From Sediminibacterium sp. FEMGT703S (GTDB lineage Bacteria; Bacteroidota; Bacteroidia; Chitinophagales; Chitinophagaceae), in NCBI GenBank assembly GCA_002786355.1, contig PGCO01000002.1, positions 496,001 to 560,000 on the forward strand: 64,000 nt of DNA. The letters are read 5' to 3'. The position numbers and the translations under genes are program-made. Positions 42,216 to 50,205 of this stretch are shown here, one piece after another (the first letter of the stretch is position 1; each line of letters starts with the position of its first letter). The notes under the pieces were generated by a model, which saw only the letters and a list, made by a program, of their open reading frames with translations, did no database searches and was not told the DNA's origin.

Positions 42216-42699
42216 AGCAATAGAACAAAAGATTTTTACCCTCGATCAATTAAAAAAACAAATTGCTGCATGGAGAGTAAATAATAAATCCATCGCTTTT
42301 AGTAATGGTTGTTTCGATATTTTACATGAAGGACATATATTCTCATTAAATCAAGCTGCAGCTGAAGCAGATATATTAATTATTGGCGTGAATAGTGATG
42401 CAAGTGTAAAAAGATTAAAAGGGGAAGAAAGGCCTATTAATAATGAAATTAGCAGAAGTATTTTATTAAGCAACTTAGCTGTTGTAGATGCGGTTGTGGT
42501 ATTTGAAGAAGATACCCCATTGGTTTTAATTGAAGCAATTATGCCCGATGTAATCGTAAAAGGTGGAGATTATACGGTAGACCAGATTGTAGGTGCCCAA
42601 CAAGTAATTGCCAATGGAGGAAGAGTCGTCATCAATAAAATAGTGGAGGGCTTTTCTACAACAGGTATTATTCAGCATATAAAAAAATCTTACTCTTAG
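42202..42699 (+). CDS. rfaE2: D-glycero-beta-D-manno-heptose 1-phosphate adenylyltransferase (HldE C-domain type)
   Basis: This 165-residue nucleotidyltransferase has the cytidylyltransferase-like motif GCFDILHEGH (about 33-42, HxGH) and VKRLKGEERPINNE (about 73-86), with the ISRS stretch. It corresponds to the C-terminal domain of bifunctional HldE and makes ADP-heptose for lipopolysaccharide core. The heptose kinase (HldA) part is not present, so it is a stand-alone version as in many Bacteroidota. It overlaps the flippase-like gene, indicating cotranscription. Confidence 0.92.
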   Translation: MRATKAIEQKIFTLDQLKKQIAAWRVNNKSIAFSNGCFDILHEGHIFSLNQAAAEADILIIGVNSDASVKRLKGEERPINNEISRSILLSNLAVVDAVVVFEEDTPLVLIEAIMPDVIVKGGDYTVDQIVGAQQVIANGGRVVINKIVEGFSTTGIIQHIKKSYS

Positions 42700-42740
42700 T
42701 AAACAACAAATACTTAACACTAAATATTTATTGTTAAACT

Positions 42741-42748
42741 TATATTTG
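42741..42748 (+). promoter_or_regulatory. -7 element three bases before the ppk1 ATG
   Basis: TATATTTG is a perfect TAnnTTTG and ends three bases before the ATG at 42752. As with the sites at 26944 and 41187, transcription would start near the initiator codon. A TTG at 42731-42733 is too close to be a -33 element. Confidence 0.45.
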
Positions 42749-42751
42749 ATT

Positions 42752-44845
42752 ATGTCTAAAAAGCATTTAATTCAAAGAGATATAAGCTGGCTAAGTTTTA
42801 ATGCCAGAGTATTGCAAGAAGCCAATGACCCCACTGTGCCTTTAAGAGAAAGAATCAAGTTCCTTGGAATATTTTCTAATAATACAGACGAATTTTTCAG
42901 AGTAAGGGTTGCCACTTTAAAAAGGATGATTGAGTTTGCAGAGAAAAGAAAAAAGCTGAACATGTATATGGAAGAAGATCCACAGAAAATTTTGGATCAA
43001 ATTCAAATGACTGTATTACAGCAACAGAAAGAATTCAATCGAATATGGGAAGGCATTTTAAAAGAATTAAAAAAAGAGAAAATAACGCTTGTTACAGAAA
43101 CAACACTCAATAAATCACAACAATTATTTGTAAGAAAGTTTTTTGATGAAGAAGTTCGTTCAAATATCATTCCCTTAATGATTGAGACCCTTCCCCAACT
43201 CCCCTATTTAAGAGACAAAAGTATTTTCCTTGGGGTAGTGATGAGAAAAAAAAATTCGGCCTATCAGCAAAAATATGCACTGATAGAAATACCTACTAAA
43301 GCAGTGGGAAGATTCATTTTATTGCCTACGAGAAAAGATGAGAAAAACATCATTCTATTAGAAGATGTGATTCGTTTTAACCTACCCGTCATCTTTTCTT
43401 ATTTTGGCTACGATGTTTTTGAAGCACATGTATTTAAAGTAACCAAAGACGCCGAAATAGATTTAGACAACGATATTAGTACCAGCTTTGCCGAAAAAAT
43501 TGAGAAAGGAATTAAAAGTAGAAGAAAAGGTAAACCAGTAAGATTTGTTTACGATAAAGAAATGGATCCAGGATTACTCGAATTTTTAATTCGAAAATTG
43601 AGCTTGAACAGAAAAAGTAATATTATCCCGGGAGGAAGAATACACAATTTCAGGCACTTTATGGATTTCCCAGATATTCTATCTCAAAAGAGTACTCGAA
43701 GAGCATCTTTTATTCCAGAATCGTTACAAACTTCTTTAAGAGTAACCGATATTATTTTGAAGCAAGATGTGATGTTACATTTTCCCTATCATGCTTTTGA
43801 TCCTATAATCGATTTACTAAGAGAAGCGGCTATGGATCCAGATGTGCTGTCTATCAAAATAACTGCCTATAGATTGGCATCTAATTCAAAAGTTATTAAC
43901 GCGCTTATTAATGCAGCCCGAAACGGGAAACAAGTGGTGGTAATGTTAGAATTAAAAGCAAGATTTGATGAGGAAGCCAACCTTGAATGGAAAAAAATAC
44001 TAGAAGAAGAAGGAGTAAAAGTATTATTGGGTATCCCTAAAATGAAAGTACATGCCAAGCTTTGTGTGATTAGTAAAAAAAGTGGAACCCGATCAAAACA
44101 ATATGGGTTTGTTAGTACGGGTAATTTGAATGAAAAAACAGCTCGGGTTTATGGAGACCATTGTTTACTCACTTCTAACCGAAATATCATGAATGATATT
44201 AATAAGGTATTTCGTTACTTAGAAAACTGGAAGGAAGGGCCTGCAATATTAAAAAGTTGCAAAACCTTAATGGTGTGCCCTACGAATATGCGCAATGAAC
44301 TAAATCATTTAATTGATGCAGAGATAAGGAATGCCAAAGCAGGTAAGCCAGCTGCCATTATTTTGAAAGTAAACTCATTAAGCGACGCCCAATTAATTGA
44401 GAAACTATACGCAGCAGGTGCAGCGGGGGTTAAAATAGATATGGTCGTAAGGGGTATTTTCTGTGCCGAAATAGATAGTAAAAAATTCAAGCAACCTATC
44501 AAAGCCATTAGTATTGTAGATGAATACTTAGAACATTCTAGGGTAATGATTTTTCATAATCTAGGAAAAGAAAAAGTGTATATCTCAAGTGCAGATTGGA
44601 TGGTTAGAAACTTAAATCATCGAGTAGAAGCTGCCATTCCAATTACTGATCCATTGATAAAACAAGAATTAATTGATATTATCCACATTCAGTTAAGAGA
44701 TAATGTAAAAGCCCGTATTCTGAACAGTGAATTAGCGAACAACTATGTACCTTTCACCGGAAAAAAGAAAATAAGGTCTCAAATTGAGACTTATCATTAC
44801 CTGTTTAGAAAAAATAATATCACCAGTGAGGCTAGCAGCAATTGA
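42752..44845 (+). CDS. ppk1: Polyphosphate kinase 1
   Basis: This 697-residue enzyme polymerises the terminal phosphate of ATP into polyphosphate. It has the N-domain ISWLSFNARVLQEA (about 12-25), NTDEFFRVRV (about 44-53), the phosphorylated His in KVHAKLCVIS (about 432-441, His434) and the second His region HSRVMIFHN. The ATG at 42752 (MSKKHLIQRD) is favoured over an ATG 21 bases up, which would sit before the -7 element. The downstream ppx starts within its last codons, so synthesis and breakdown of polyphosphate are coupled. Length is standard. Confidence 0.96.
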   Translation: MSKKHLIQRDISWLSFNARVLQEANDPTVPLRERIKFLGIFSNNTDEFFRVRVATLKRMIEFAEKRKKLNMYMEEDPQKILDQIQMTVLQQQKEFNRIWEGILKELKKEKITLVTETTLNKSQQLFVRKFFDEEVRSNIIPLMIETLPQLPYLRDKSIFLGVVMRKKNSAYQQKYALIEIPTKAVGRFILLPTRKDEKNIILLEDVIRFNLPVIFSYFGYDVFEAHVFKVTKDAEIDLDNDISTSFAEKIEKGIKSRRKGKPVRFVYDKEMDPGLLEFLIRKLSLNRKSNIIPGGRIHNFRHFMDFPDILSQKSTRRASFIPESLQTSLRVTDIILKQDVMLHFPYHAFDPIIDLLREAAMDPDVLSIKITAYRLASNSKVINALINAARNGKQVVVMLELKARFDEEANLEWKKILEEEGVKVLLGIPKMKVHAKLCVISKKSGTRSKQYGFVSTGNLNEKTARVYGDHCLLTSNRNIMNDINKVFRYLENWKEGPAILKSCKTLMVCPTNMRNELNHLIDAEIRNAKAGKPAAIILKVNSLSDAQLIEKLYAAGAAGVKIDMVVRGIFCAEIDSKKFKQPIKAISIVDEYLEHSRVMIFHNLGKEKVYISSADWMVRNLNHRVEAAIPITDPLIKQELIDIIHIQLRDNVKARILNSELANNYVPFTGKKKIRSQIETYHYLFRKNNITSEASSN

Positions 44846-45707
44846 TATAGGAAGTAACGCAGCAAGATTATTAATTGTTGAAGTAAGCAACGATAAAAAT
44901 GGTAAAACTCAATTCAATAAATTGAATCTAGTTCGGGTTCCTTTACGTTTAGGATTTGATGTATTTGAACGAGGGGAAATCTCAAAAGAAAAAAGGGGAA
45001 TGATTCTCCAGACTATGAAAGCTTATAGTCATCTATTGAATGCTTATAATGTAAGCGAAGTCATTGCATGTGCAACCAGTGCTATGAGGGATGCTTCTAA
45101 TTCTTCGGATATTATCAGAAAAGTCAAATTAGAAACGGGATTGTCTATAGAAATAATAAGTGGAGATTTAGAAGCTTCAATCATTTATGAGAATCATATT
45201 GCAGAAAATATGGATACAGCTAATAGCTATATGTATATTGATGTTGGGGGAGGTAGTACAGAACTTACTTTTTTTACAGATGGAAAATTAACTTTTAAGC
45301 GTTCATTTAATATTGGAACCATCAGACTACTGAAAGACATGGTTAATCAATACAAATGGGACGAAATGAAAGATTATATCAAAAATGCCACCAAGGGTTA
45401 TAAAAAAATAATAGCAATTGGGACCGGAGGAAACATTAATAAAGTCTTTTCATTAAGCAAGAAAAAAGACGGCAAACCCCTGAACCTAGAGTTACTAAAA
45501 GATTATTATAAAGAAATATCTAGCTTTTCATTAGAAGACAGAATCAATATTTACAAGCTTCGTAATGACCGAGCAGATGTAATAGTACCAGCTTTACAAA
45601 TTTATATTAATGTAATGCGATGGGCAGATGCCGACGAAATATATGTACCCAAAATTGGCCTTGCAGACGGTCTGGTTCAGCATCTGTATGCCAAAATTCA
45701 CCGATGA
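44826..45707 (+). CDS. ppx: Exopolyphosphatase / guanosine pentaphosphate phosphohydrolase family
   Basis: This ASKHA-fold protein of about 293 residues has LAAIDIGSNAARLLIVEV (phosphate-1 loop, about 3-20), ATSAMRDASNS (about 80-90) and YIDVGGGSTELTFF (about 138-151), with Glu and Asp that bind metal. It hydrolyses polyphosphate from the end or pppGpp. No ATG is available upstream of the conserved start: the first conserved residue follows GTG at 44826, so I use it; a TTG at 44784 is the other option. This places the start 20 bases inside ppk1. Only the short catalytic part is present; the C-terminal HD domain of GppA is absent. Confidence 0.9.
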   Translation: MRLAAIDIGSNAARLLIVEVSNDKNGKTQFNKLNLVRVPLRLGFDVFERGEISKEKRGMILQTMKAYSHLLNAYNVSEVIACATSAMRDASNSSDIIRKVKLETGLSIEIISGDLEASIIYENHIAENMDTANSYMYIDVGGGSTELTFFTDGKLTFKRSFNIGTIRLLKDMVNQYKWDEMKDYIKNATKGYKKIIAIGTGGNINKVFSLSKKKDGKPLNLELLKDYYKEISSFSLEDRINIYKLRNDRADVIVPALQIYINVMRWADADEIYVPKIGLADGLVQHLYAKIHR

Positions 45708-45788
45708 TAAGTCCAATTTCAACCCATTTTTATCCAAATAATGTACATAGGCCCTACATTTGGATATACCCAATTGGTATTTTTTTTC

Positions 45789-46883
45789 ATGATTAAGACT
45801 ATTTCAGATAAAAACCGAGCCATTCAATTAATAGCCCATCTGGCTGCTTGGATTTGCTTTTTCTCTCTCCCGTACTTGGTATTTTTTCCAAGACTTAGAG
45901 ACTTTAGCATGAGCAATCATATGCTTACGGTCATTATTCTGAATAATATCATGCTAGTAGTATTTTTTTATTTGAATACTCAGGTATTGATTCCCAAATT
46001 ATTAATCAAAGAGAAATGGCTTTTATACGTCCTTAGTTTAATTGGATGCTTGTTATTCTTTTTATATGTGCCACGAACATTGGCCATGTTGATTCATCCT
46101 CCAGAAATACCATTAAATGTTACTGAAAACACAAAAGGTATTAACCTTAGAAGTAATAGAATTGGCAGAATAAAAAGAAGGCCCTATGCAGATTTTTTTA
46201 ACACAGTATTGTTTTTACTTGTCATCACTTTTGGAGCATGTATAGAAGTGGTAAGACGTTGGCTACAAACTGAACAAAATAGAAAAGAGACAGAACATGA
46301 GAGAATTAATACTGAACTTTCTTTTTTAAAGTCACAAGTTAATCCACACTTTTTCTTTAATACCCTTAATAATATTTATTCACTAGCTATTGTAAAGAGT
46401 GATAAAACAGCTCATGCGGTATTAAAGCTCTCTGCAATCATGCGATATATACTCACAGAAACAGAGCGAAATTTAGTCCCATTAGAAAATGAAGTGAGTT
46501 TCATTCACAATTATATAGAGTTACAACAAGTCAGATTAACAGAAAAAGTTCAAGTCAATTTTACCATTGAAGGCAATACAGCTCCTCTACTAGTGGCACC
46601 TCTTATATTTATACCTTTTGTAGAAAATGCTTTCAAATACGGGATCAGTACAAAAGAAAAAAGTACAATAGAAATCAACTTGAAAATTGTGAACCATACA
46701 ATTCATTTTTATTCAAAAAACTATATTGTACAATCAGAAAATAATATGATGGAGAATACTGGGATTGGTATCAATAATGTAAAAAGAAGATTAGAACTTC
46801 TTTATCCAGAAAAATACGAACTCAGTAATTTTTCTGAAAATGGGCATTATATTGTAAACCTATCTATCAACACCCTTCCATGA
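45789..46883 (+). CDS. LytS-type sensor histidine kinase (His_kinase family)
   Basis: This 364-residue membrane kinase has four hydrophobic segments (about 10-30, 44-64, 76-96, 137-155), then a coiled segment and the His_kinase domain: phosphoacceptor His187 in KSQVNPHFFFNTLNNIYSL (about 181-199), LSAIMRYILTE, then an ATPase part with FIPFVENAFKYGI (N-box) and GIGINNVKRRLELLY. It is of the type paired with LytTR regulators. The response regulator gene overlaps by four bases (ATGA). I use ATG 45789; ATG 45741 would add 16 residues. The signal sensed is unknown; no extracellular sensory domain is evident. Confidence 0.9.
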   Translation: MIKTISDKNRAIQLIAHLAAWICFFSLPYLVFFPRLRDFSMSNHMLTVIILNNIMLVVFFYLNTQVLIPKLLIKEKWLLYVLSLIGCLLFFLYVPRTLAMLIHPPEIPLNVTENTKGINLRSNRIGRIKRRPYADFFNTVLFLLVITFGACIEVVRRWLQTEQNRKETEHERINTELSFLKSQVNPHFFFNTLNNIYSLAIVKSDKTAHAVLKLSAIMRYILTETERNLVPLENEVSFIHNYIELQQVRLTEKVQVNFTIEGNTAPLLVAPLIFIPFVENAFKYGISTKEKSTIEINLKIVNHTIHFYSKNYIVQSENNMMENTGIGINNVKRRLELLYPEKYELSNFSENGHYIVNLSINTLP

Positions 46884-47578
46884 TTAAGTGTATAGCTATA
46901 GATGACGAACCACTAGCGTTACAAGTGGTGCTAGAATATTGTAGTAGAATATCTTTCTTGTCATTAGAAAAAGTATTTACAGACACAGATGAAGCAAGGG
47001 AGTATCTAAAGCAAAATAAGGTAGATATCCTATTTTTAGATATTCAAATGCCGGATATTAATGGGCTTCAATTTTATAAAAGTTTATCTGTAAAACCCAT
47101 TGTAGTATTCACTACAGCATACAAAGATTTTGCCGTTGAAGGATTTACAGTTGATGCAGTAGACTATCTATTGAAGCCTTTTGAATACGATCGCTTTTTA
47201 AAAGCTTGTTACAAAGCAAAGGAATATTTAGAGTTTTTAAGTTCACAGGAATTACAACTTAATTCAATTTTTGTAAAAGTGAATTATGAAATAATGAAAA
47301 TCAATTTAAAAGATATTGAATTGATTGAAGCATTAGACGATTACATCAAAATTCATATTAAGCCATCCCCTGTTTTAACTTTAATGACCTTAAAAAGCAT
47401 TAGTGATAAATTACCCGCAAGAGACTTTTTAAGGGTGCATCGATCGTTTATTGTTCCTATTCATAAAATCGAAAAATTTAGCAAGTCTAAAATATGGATT
47501 TCAGGTAAAGAGGTACCCATTGGTAGTAGTTATAATAATGTTTATGAACATTTATTGACTATCTCTAAGCTTGGTTAG
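46880..47578 (+). CDS. LytTR-family response regulator
   Basis: This 232-residue regulator has a receiver domain (about 1-120) with Asp8-Asp9, phosphoacceptor Asp54 in LFLDIQMPDING, Thr82 and Lys103. It ends in a LytTR DNA-binding domain (about 135-230) with FVKVNYEIMKINLKDIELIEALDDY and FLRVHRSFIVP. It forms a two-component pair with the upstream kinase. LytTR proteins bind direct repeats, often in promoters of envelope or polysaccharide genes; no such repeat is evident next to it. The next gene, an aldehyde dehydrogenase, starts 45 bases downstream. Confidence 0.93.
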   Translation: MIKCIAIDDEPLALQVVLEYCSRISFLSLEKVFTDTDEAREYLKQNKVDILFLDIQMPDINGLQFYKSLSVKPIVVFTTAYKDFAVEGFTVDAVDYLLKPFEYDRFLKACYKAKEYLEFLSSQELQLNSIFVKVNYEIMKINLKDIELIEALDDYIKIHIKPSPVLTLMTLKSISDKLPARDFLRVHRSFIVPIHKIEKFSKSKIWISGKEVPIGSSYNNVYEHLLTISKLG

Positions 47579-47623
47579 TACCATTAAAAATTAGGATGTA
47601 CCTTCGCTGGAAATTTTCATACT

Positions 47624-49147
47624 ATGGAATTCTTGCAACAATTAGGATTACAACAACAAAATGAAGGTGTTTCAACAGGTACAAAATGGTTAGTAACAAC
47701 TGGTGCTCCCATTGAGTCTTTTTCCCCTGTTGATGGTAAAACCATTGGAACTGTTACTACTGTTGATCAAGAAAGCTATGAAACTTTAATTGAAACTAGC
47801 CTTGCTGCTGCAAAAGAATGGAGAAATTGGCCTGCCCCTAAAAGAGGGGAAATTGTTCGTCAAATAGGAGATGCTCTTAGAACATATAAAGAACCCTTGG
47901 GCAAATTAGTAAGTTATGAAATGGGGAAAAGCTTACAAGAAGGATATGGAGAAGTACAAGAAATGATTGACATCTGTGATTTTGCAGTGGGTCTATCTCG
48001 TCAATTATATGGTTTAACCATGCACAGTGAGCGCCCTCAACATAGGATGTATGAGCAATGGCATCCATTGGGTATAGTAGGAATTATATCTGCCTTCAAT
48101 TTTCCTGTAGCAGTATTTAGCTGGAACGCTGCGCTTGCATGGATTTGTGGAAATACTACAATTTGGAAACCAAGTGAAAAAGCTCCATTATGTGGAGTTG
48201 CTGTTCAAAATATTATAGCAAAAGTTTTTACTAGTAACAATGTTCCTGAAGGGGTAAACTGCTTAATTCAAGGTGGCCGAGCAGTAGGTGAATGGATCAG
48301 TAACGATACTAGAATTCCATTGGTTTCAGCCACTGGCTCCACCAGAATGGGTAAAGCCCTTAGTGCTACAGTTGCAGCAAGATTGGGCAAAAGTATTTTA
48401 GAATTAGGAGGCAACAATGCAATCATTATTTCTAAAGATGCAGACTTAGATATGTCGTTAGTAGGTTGTGTGTTTGGAGCAGTAGGTACTGCAGGGCAAC
48501 GTTGTACCAGCACTAGAAGACTGATCATTCATGAATCCGTTTATGACACATTTACGAGTAAACTCGTTAAAGCATACGCACAATTAAGAATTGGAAACCC
48601 ACTTGATGCAAATAACCATGTGGGCCCATTGATTGACCAAGATGCAGTGAAAATGTATTTGACCGCAATTGATCAATGCAAAGCACAAGGCGGTCATTTT
48701 TTAGTTGAAGGTGGTATAGTAACAGGCGCAGGATTTGAAAGTGGTTGTTATGTAAAACCATGCATTGCTGCTGTAACAAATGAGTTAGCTATTGTTCAAC
48801 ATGAAACTTTTGCTCCTATTTTATATGTAATGAAATACAGCAATTTGGAAGAAGCTATTGCCATGCAAAATAATGTACCACAAGGTTTATCGTCGGCTAT
48901 TATGACTTTAAATATGAGAGAAGCAGAACTGTTTTTATCTGCTAACGGTAGTGACTGTGGTATAGCAAATGTAAATATTGGAACCAGCGGAGCTGAAATT
49001 GGTGGTGCTTTTGGAGGTGAAAAAGAAACTGGTGGTGGTAGAGAAAGTGGTAGTGACGCATGGAAAGCTTATATGCGCAGACAAACCAATACTATCAATT
49101 ACGGGACTAATTTACCATTAGCGCAAGGAATTCAATTTGACTTTTAA
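47624..49147 (+). CDS. Aldehyde dehydrogenase, ALDH7 (alpha-aminoadipic semialdehyde dehydrogenase) type
   Basis: This 507-residue NAD-dependent dehydrogenase has the catalytic Cys294 in GTAGQRCTSTRR and Glu260 in LELGGNNA. It also carries ISAFNFPVAVFSWNAALAWICGN (about 155-177) and the ALDH7-specific EMGKSLQEGYGEVQEMIDICDFAVGLSRQLYG (about 99-130). The ALDH7 group oxidises alpha-aminoadipic semialdehyde in lysine degradation and detoxifies aldehydes. It is likely monocistronic, 45 bases after the response regulator gene and convergent with porQ. It probably acts in lysine catabolism, but other lysine genes are not nearby. Confidence 0.93.
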   Translation: MEFLQQLGLQQQNEGVSTGTKWLVTTGAPIESFSPVDGKTIGTVTTVDQESYETLIETSLAAAKEWRNWPAPKRGEIVRQIGDALRTYKEPLGKLVSYEMGKSLQEGYGEVQEMIDICDFAVGLSRQLYGLTMHSERPQHRMYEQWHPLGIVGIISAFNFPVAVFSWNAALAWICGNTTIWKPSEKAPLCGVAVQNIIAKVFTSNNVPEGVNCLIQGGRAVGEWISNDTRIPLVSATGSTRMGKALSATVAARLGKSILELGGNNAIIISKDADLDMSLVGCVFGAVGTAGQRCTSTRRLIIHESVYDTFTSKLVKAYAQLRIGNPLDANNHVGPLIDQDAVKMYLTAIDQCKAQGGHFLVEGGIVTGAGFESGCYVKPCIAAVTNELAIVQHETFAPILYVMKYSNLEEAIAMQNNVPQGLSSAIMTLNMREAELFLSANGSDCGIANVNIGTSGAEIGGAFGGEKETGGGRESGSDAWKAYMRRQTNTINYGTNLPLAQGIQFDF

Positions 49148-49155
49148 CTAGGGGA

Positions 49156-50187
49156 TTATTCATTAATGTTTTTCCCTGCAAAATGGAAGTTCAAAGAAAA
49201 CTGATGAAACTGTTTTTGTTGAAAAAAGCCAGTTGCGTAACGGATATGGAGTTTTTTATGCAAAAACCCTGCACCAGCGGTAAGTCCATTCAAACCACTG
49301 GTTGCATTAAAAATATTTAGGTCTTGGCGTCTTAAAAAATTATAACCCAAATTGATTTCGACCTTATCAGTTAAAAAAAACTGTGTTCCAAAAACCAAGT
49401 GCGCAAAAGTTTTTTGTAAGAACCCTGCTGTTCTTAAATCTCCTTCTGAAGCATTAAATGTGGTGTCATTATAAAAGATACTTAATCGGTGTAAGTTATG
49501 TGCAGTTAAAGAAAACTGAATAGGTGCATTTTTCAGTTTTTTACTAATCCCGGCCTGTAGATCAAAAGGTAATTCTTCCTTAGGTCCACCACCATAAGTG
49601 CTTAATTGGGTTCCCATATTCTTTACTAATACTGCAGCCTGAAACTGCTGATTAGTATCTATATAATTTAAGCCTATATCCATTGCAATCCCAGAAGATC
49701 TAAATAACCCGTAATTGCTTTGTATAAATTTGAGTGTTGATCCTATATAAAAACGTTCATTGTATTGTTTGCTAACCATTAATTGAACAGCAAAGTCATT
49801 TGGTTTAAATGTTCCAAGAATATTACCTAATACATCTGTTTGGGTAATATTGCCATAATGTAAGTACTGTAACCCAACTCCCCAATTCAATTGATACTTG
49901 CTTTGATGAAAAGAAGCAACAGCACTATAATTACTGATGCCTGCTATAAAGCCATTGAAAGAAGTAGCTATTTGTTGATGCATTTTGCTTCTCAATAATG
50001 CAGGGTTACTCAAACCCATTGAAACGTCATTGCTTTGACTGCTAATATTAATTCCTCCTAATGCAGCAACTTGAGCAGAACCTGGTTGACTAAGAAAATT
50101 ATAAACAGCATTGCCACCGAGTGTTTGTGAAAAGGACTCGGTGGCAATTAAAAAAAATATACCTATAAAAAGTGTATTGATTTTCAT
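49156..50187 (-). CDS. porQ: Type IX secretion system protein PorQ
   Basis: This 343-residue protein has a signal peptide (MKINTLFIGIFFLIATESFSQ), then LGGNAVYNFLSQPGSAQVAALGGINIS (about 23-50), SMGLSNPALL (about 56-65) and a series of beta strands (GVGLQYLHYGNI, LGFTLKFI-like) of the FadL/PorV-like outer-membrane barrel. PorQ is an accessory of type IX secretion, which exports proteins with a C-terminal signal. No other T9SS gene is in the window. It is 18 bases downstream of lon. Confidence 0.88.
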   Translation of the reverse strand: MKINTLFIGIFFLIATESFSQTLGGNAVYNFLSQPGSAQVAALGGINISSQSNDVSMGLSNPALLRSKMHQQIATSFNGFIAGISNYSAVASFHQSKYQLNWGVGLQYLHYGNITQTDVLGNILGTFKPNDFAVQLMVSKQYNERFYIGSTLKFIQSNYGLFRSSGIAMDIGLNYIDTNQQFQAAVLVKNMGTQLSTYGGGPKEELPFDLQAGISKKLKNAPIQFSLTAHNLHRLSIFYNDTTFNASEGDLRTAGFLQKTFAHLVFGTQFFLTDKVEINLGYNFLRRQDLNIFNATSGLNGLTAGAGFLHKKLHIRYATGFFQQKQFHQFSLNFHFAGKNINE

Positions 50188-50205
50188 CCCAAATTAAAAC
50201 TACAA

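Noticed and set aside
49148..49155. Terminator between the ALDH gene and porQ
   Set aside because: Eight-base gap with no stable hairpin nearby; only a weak AGGG/CCCT pairing far apart.
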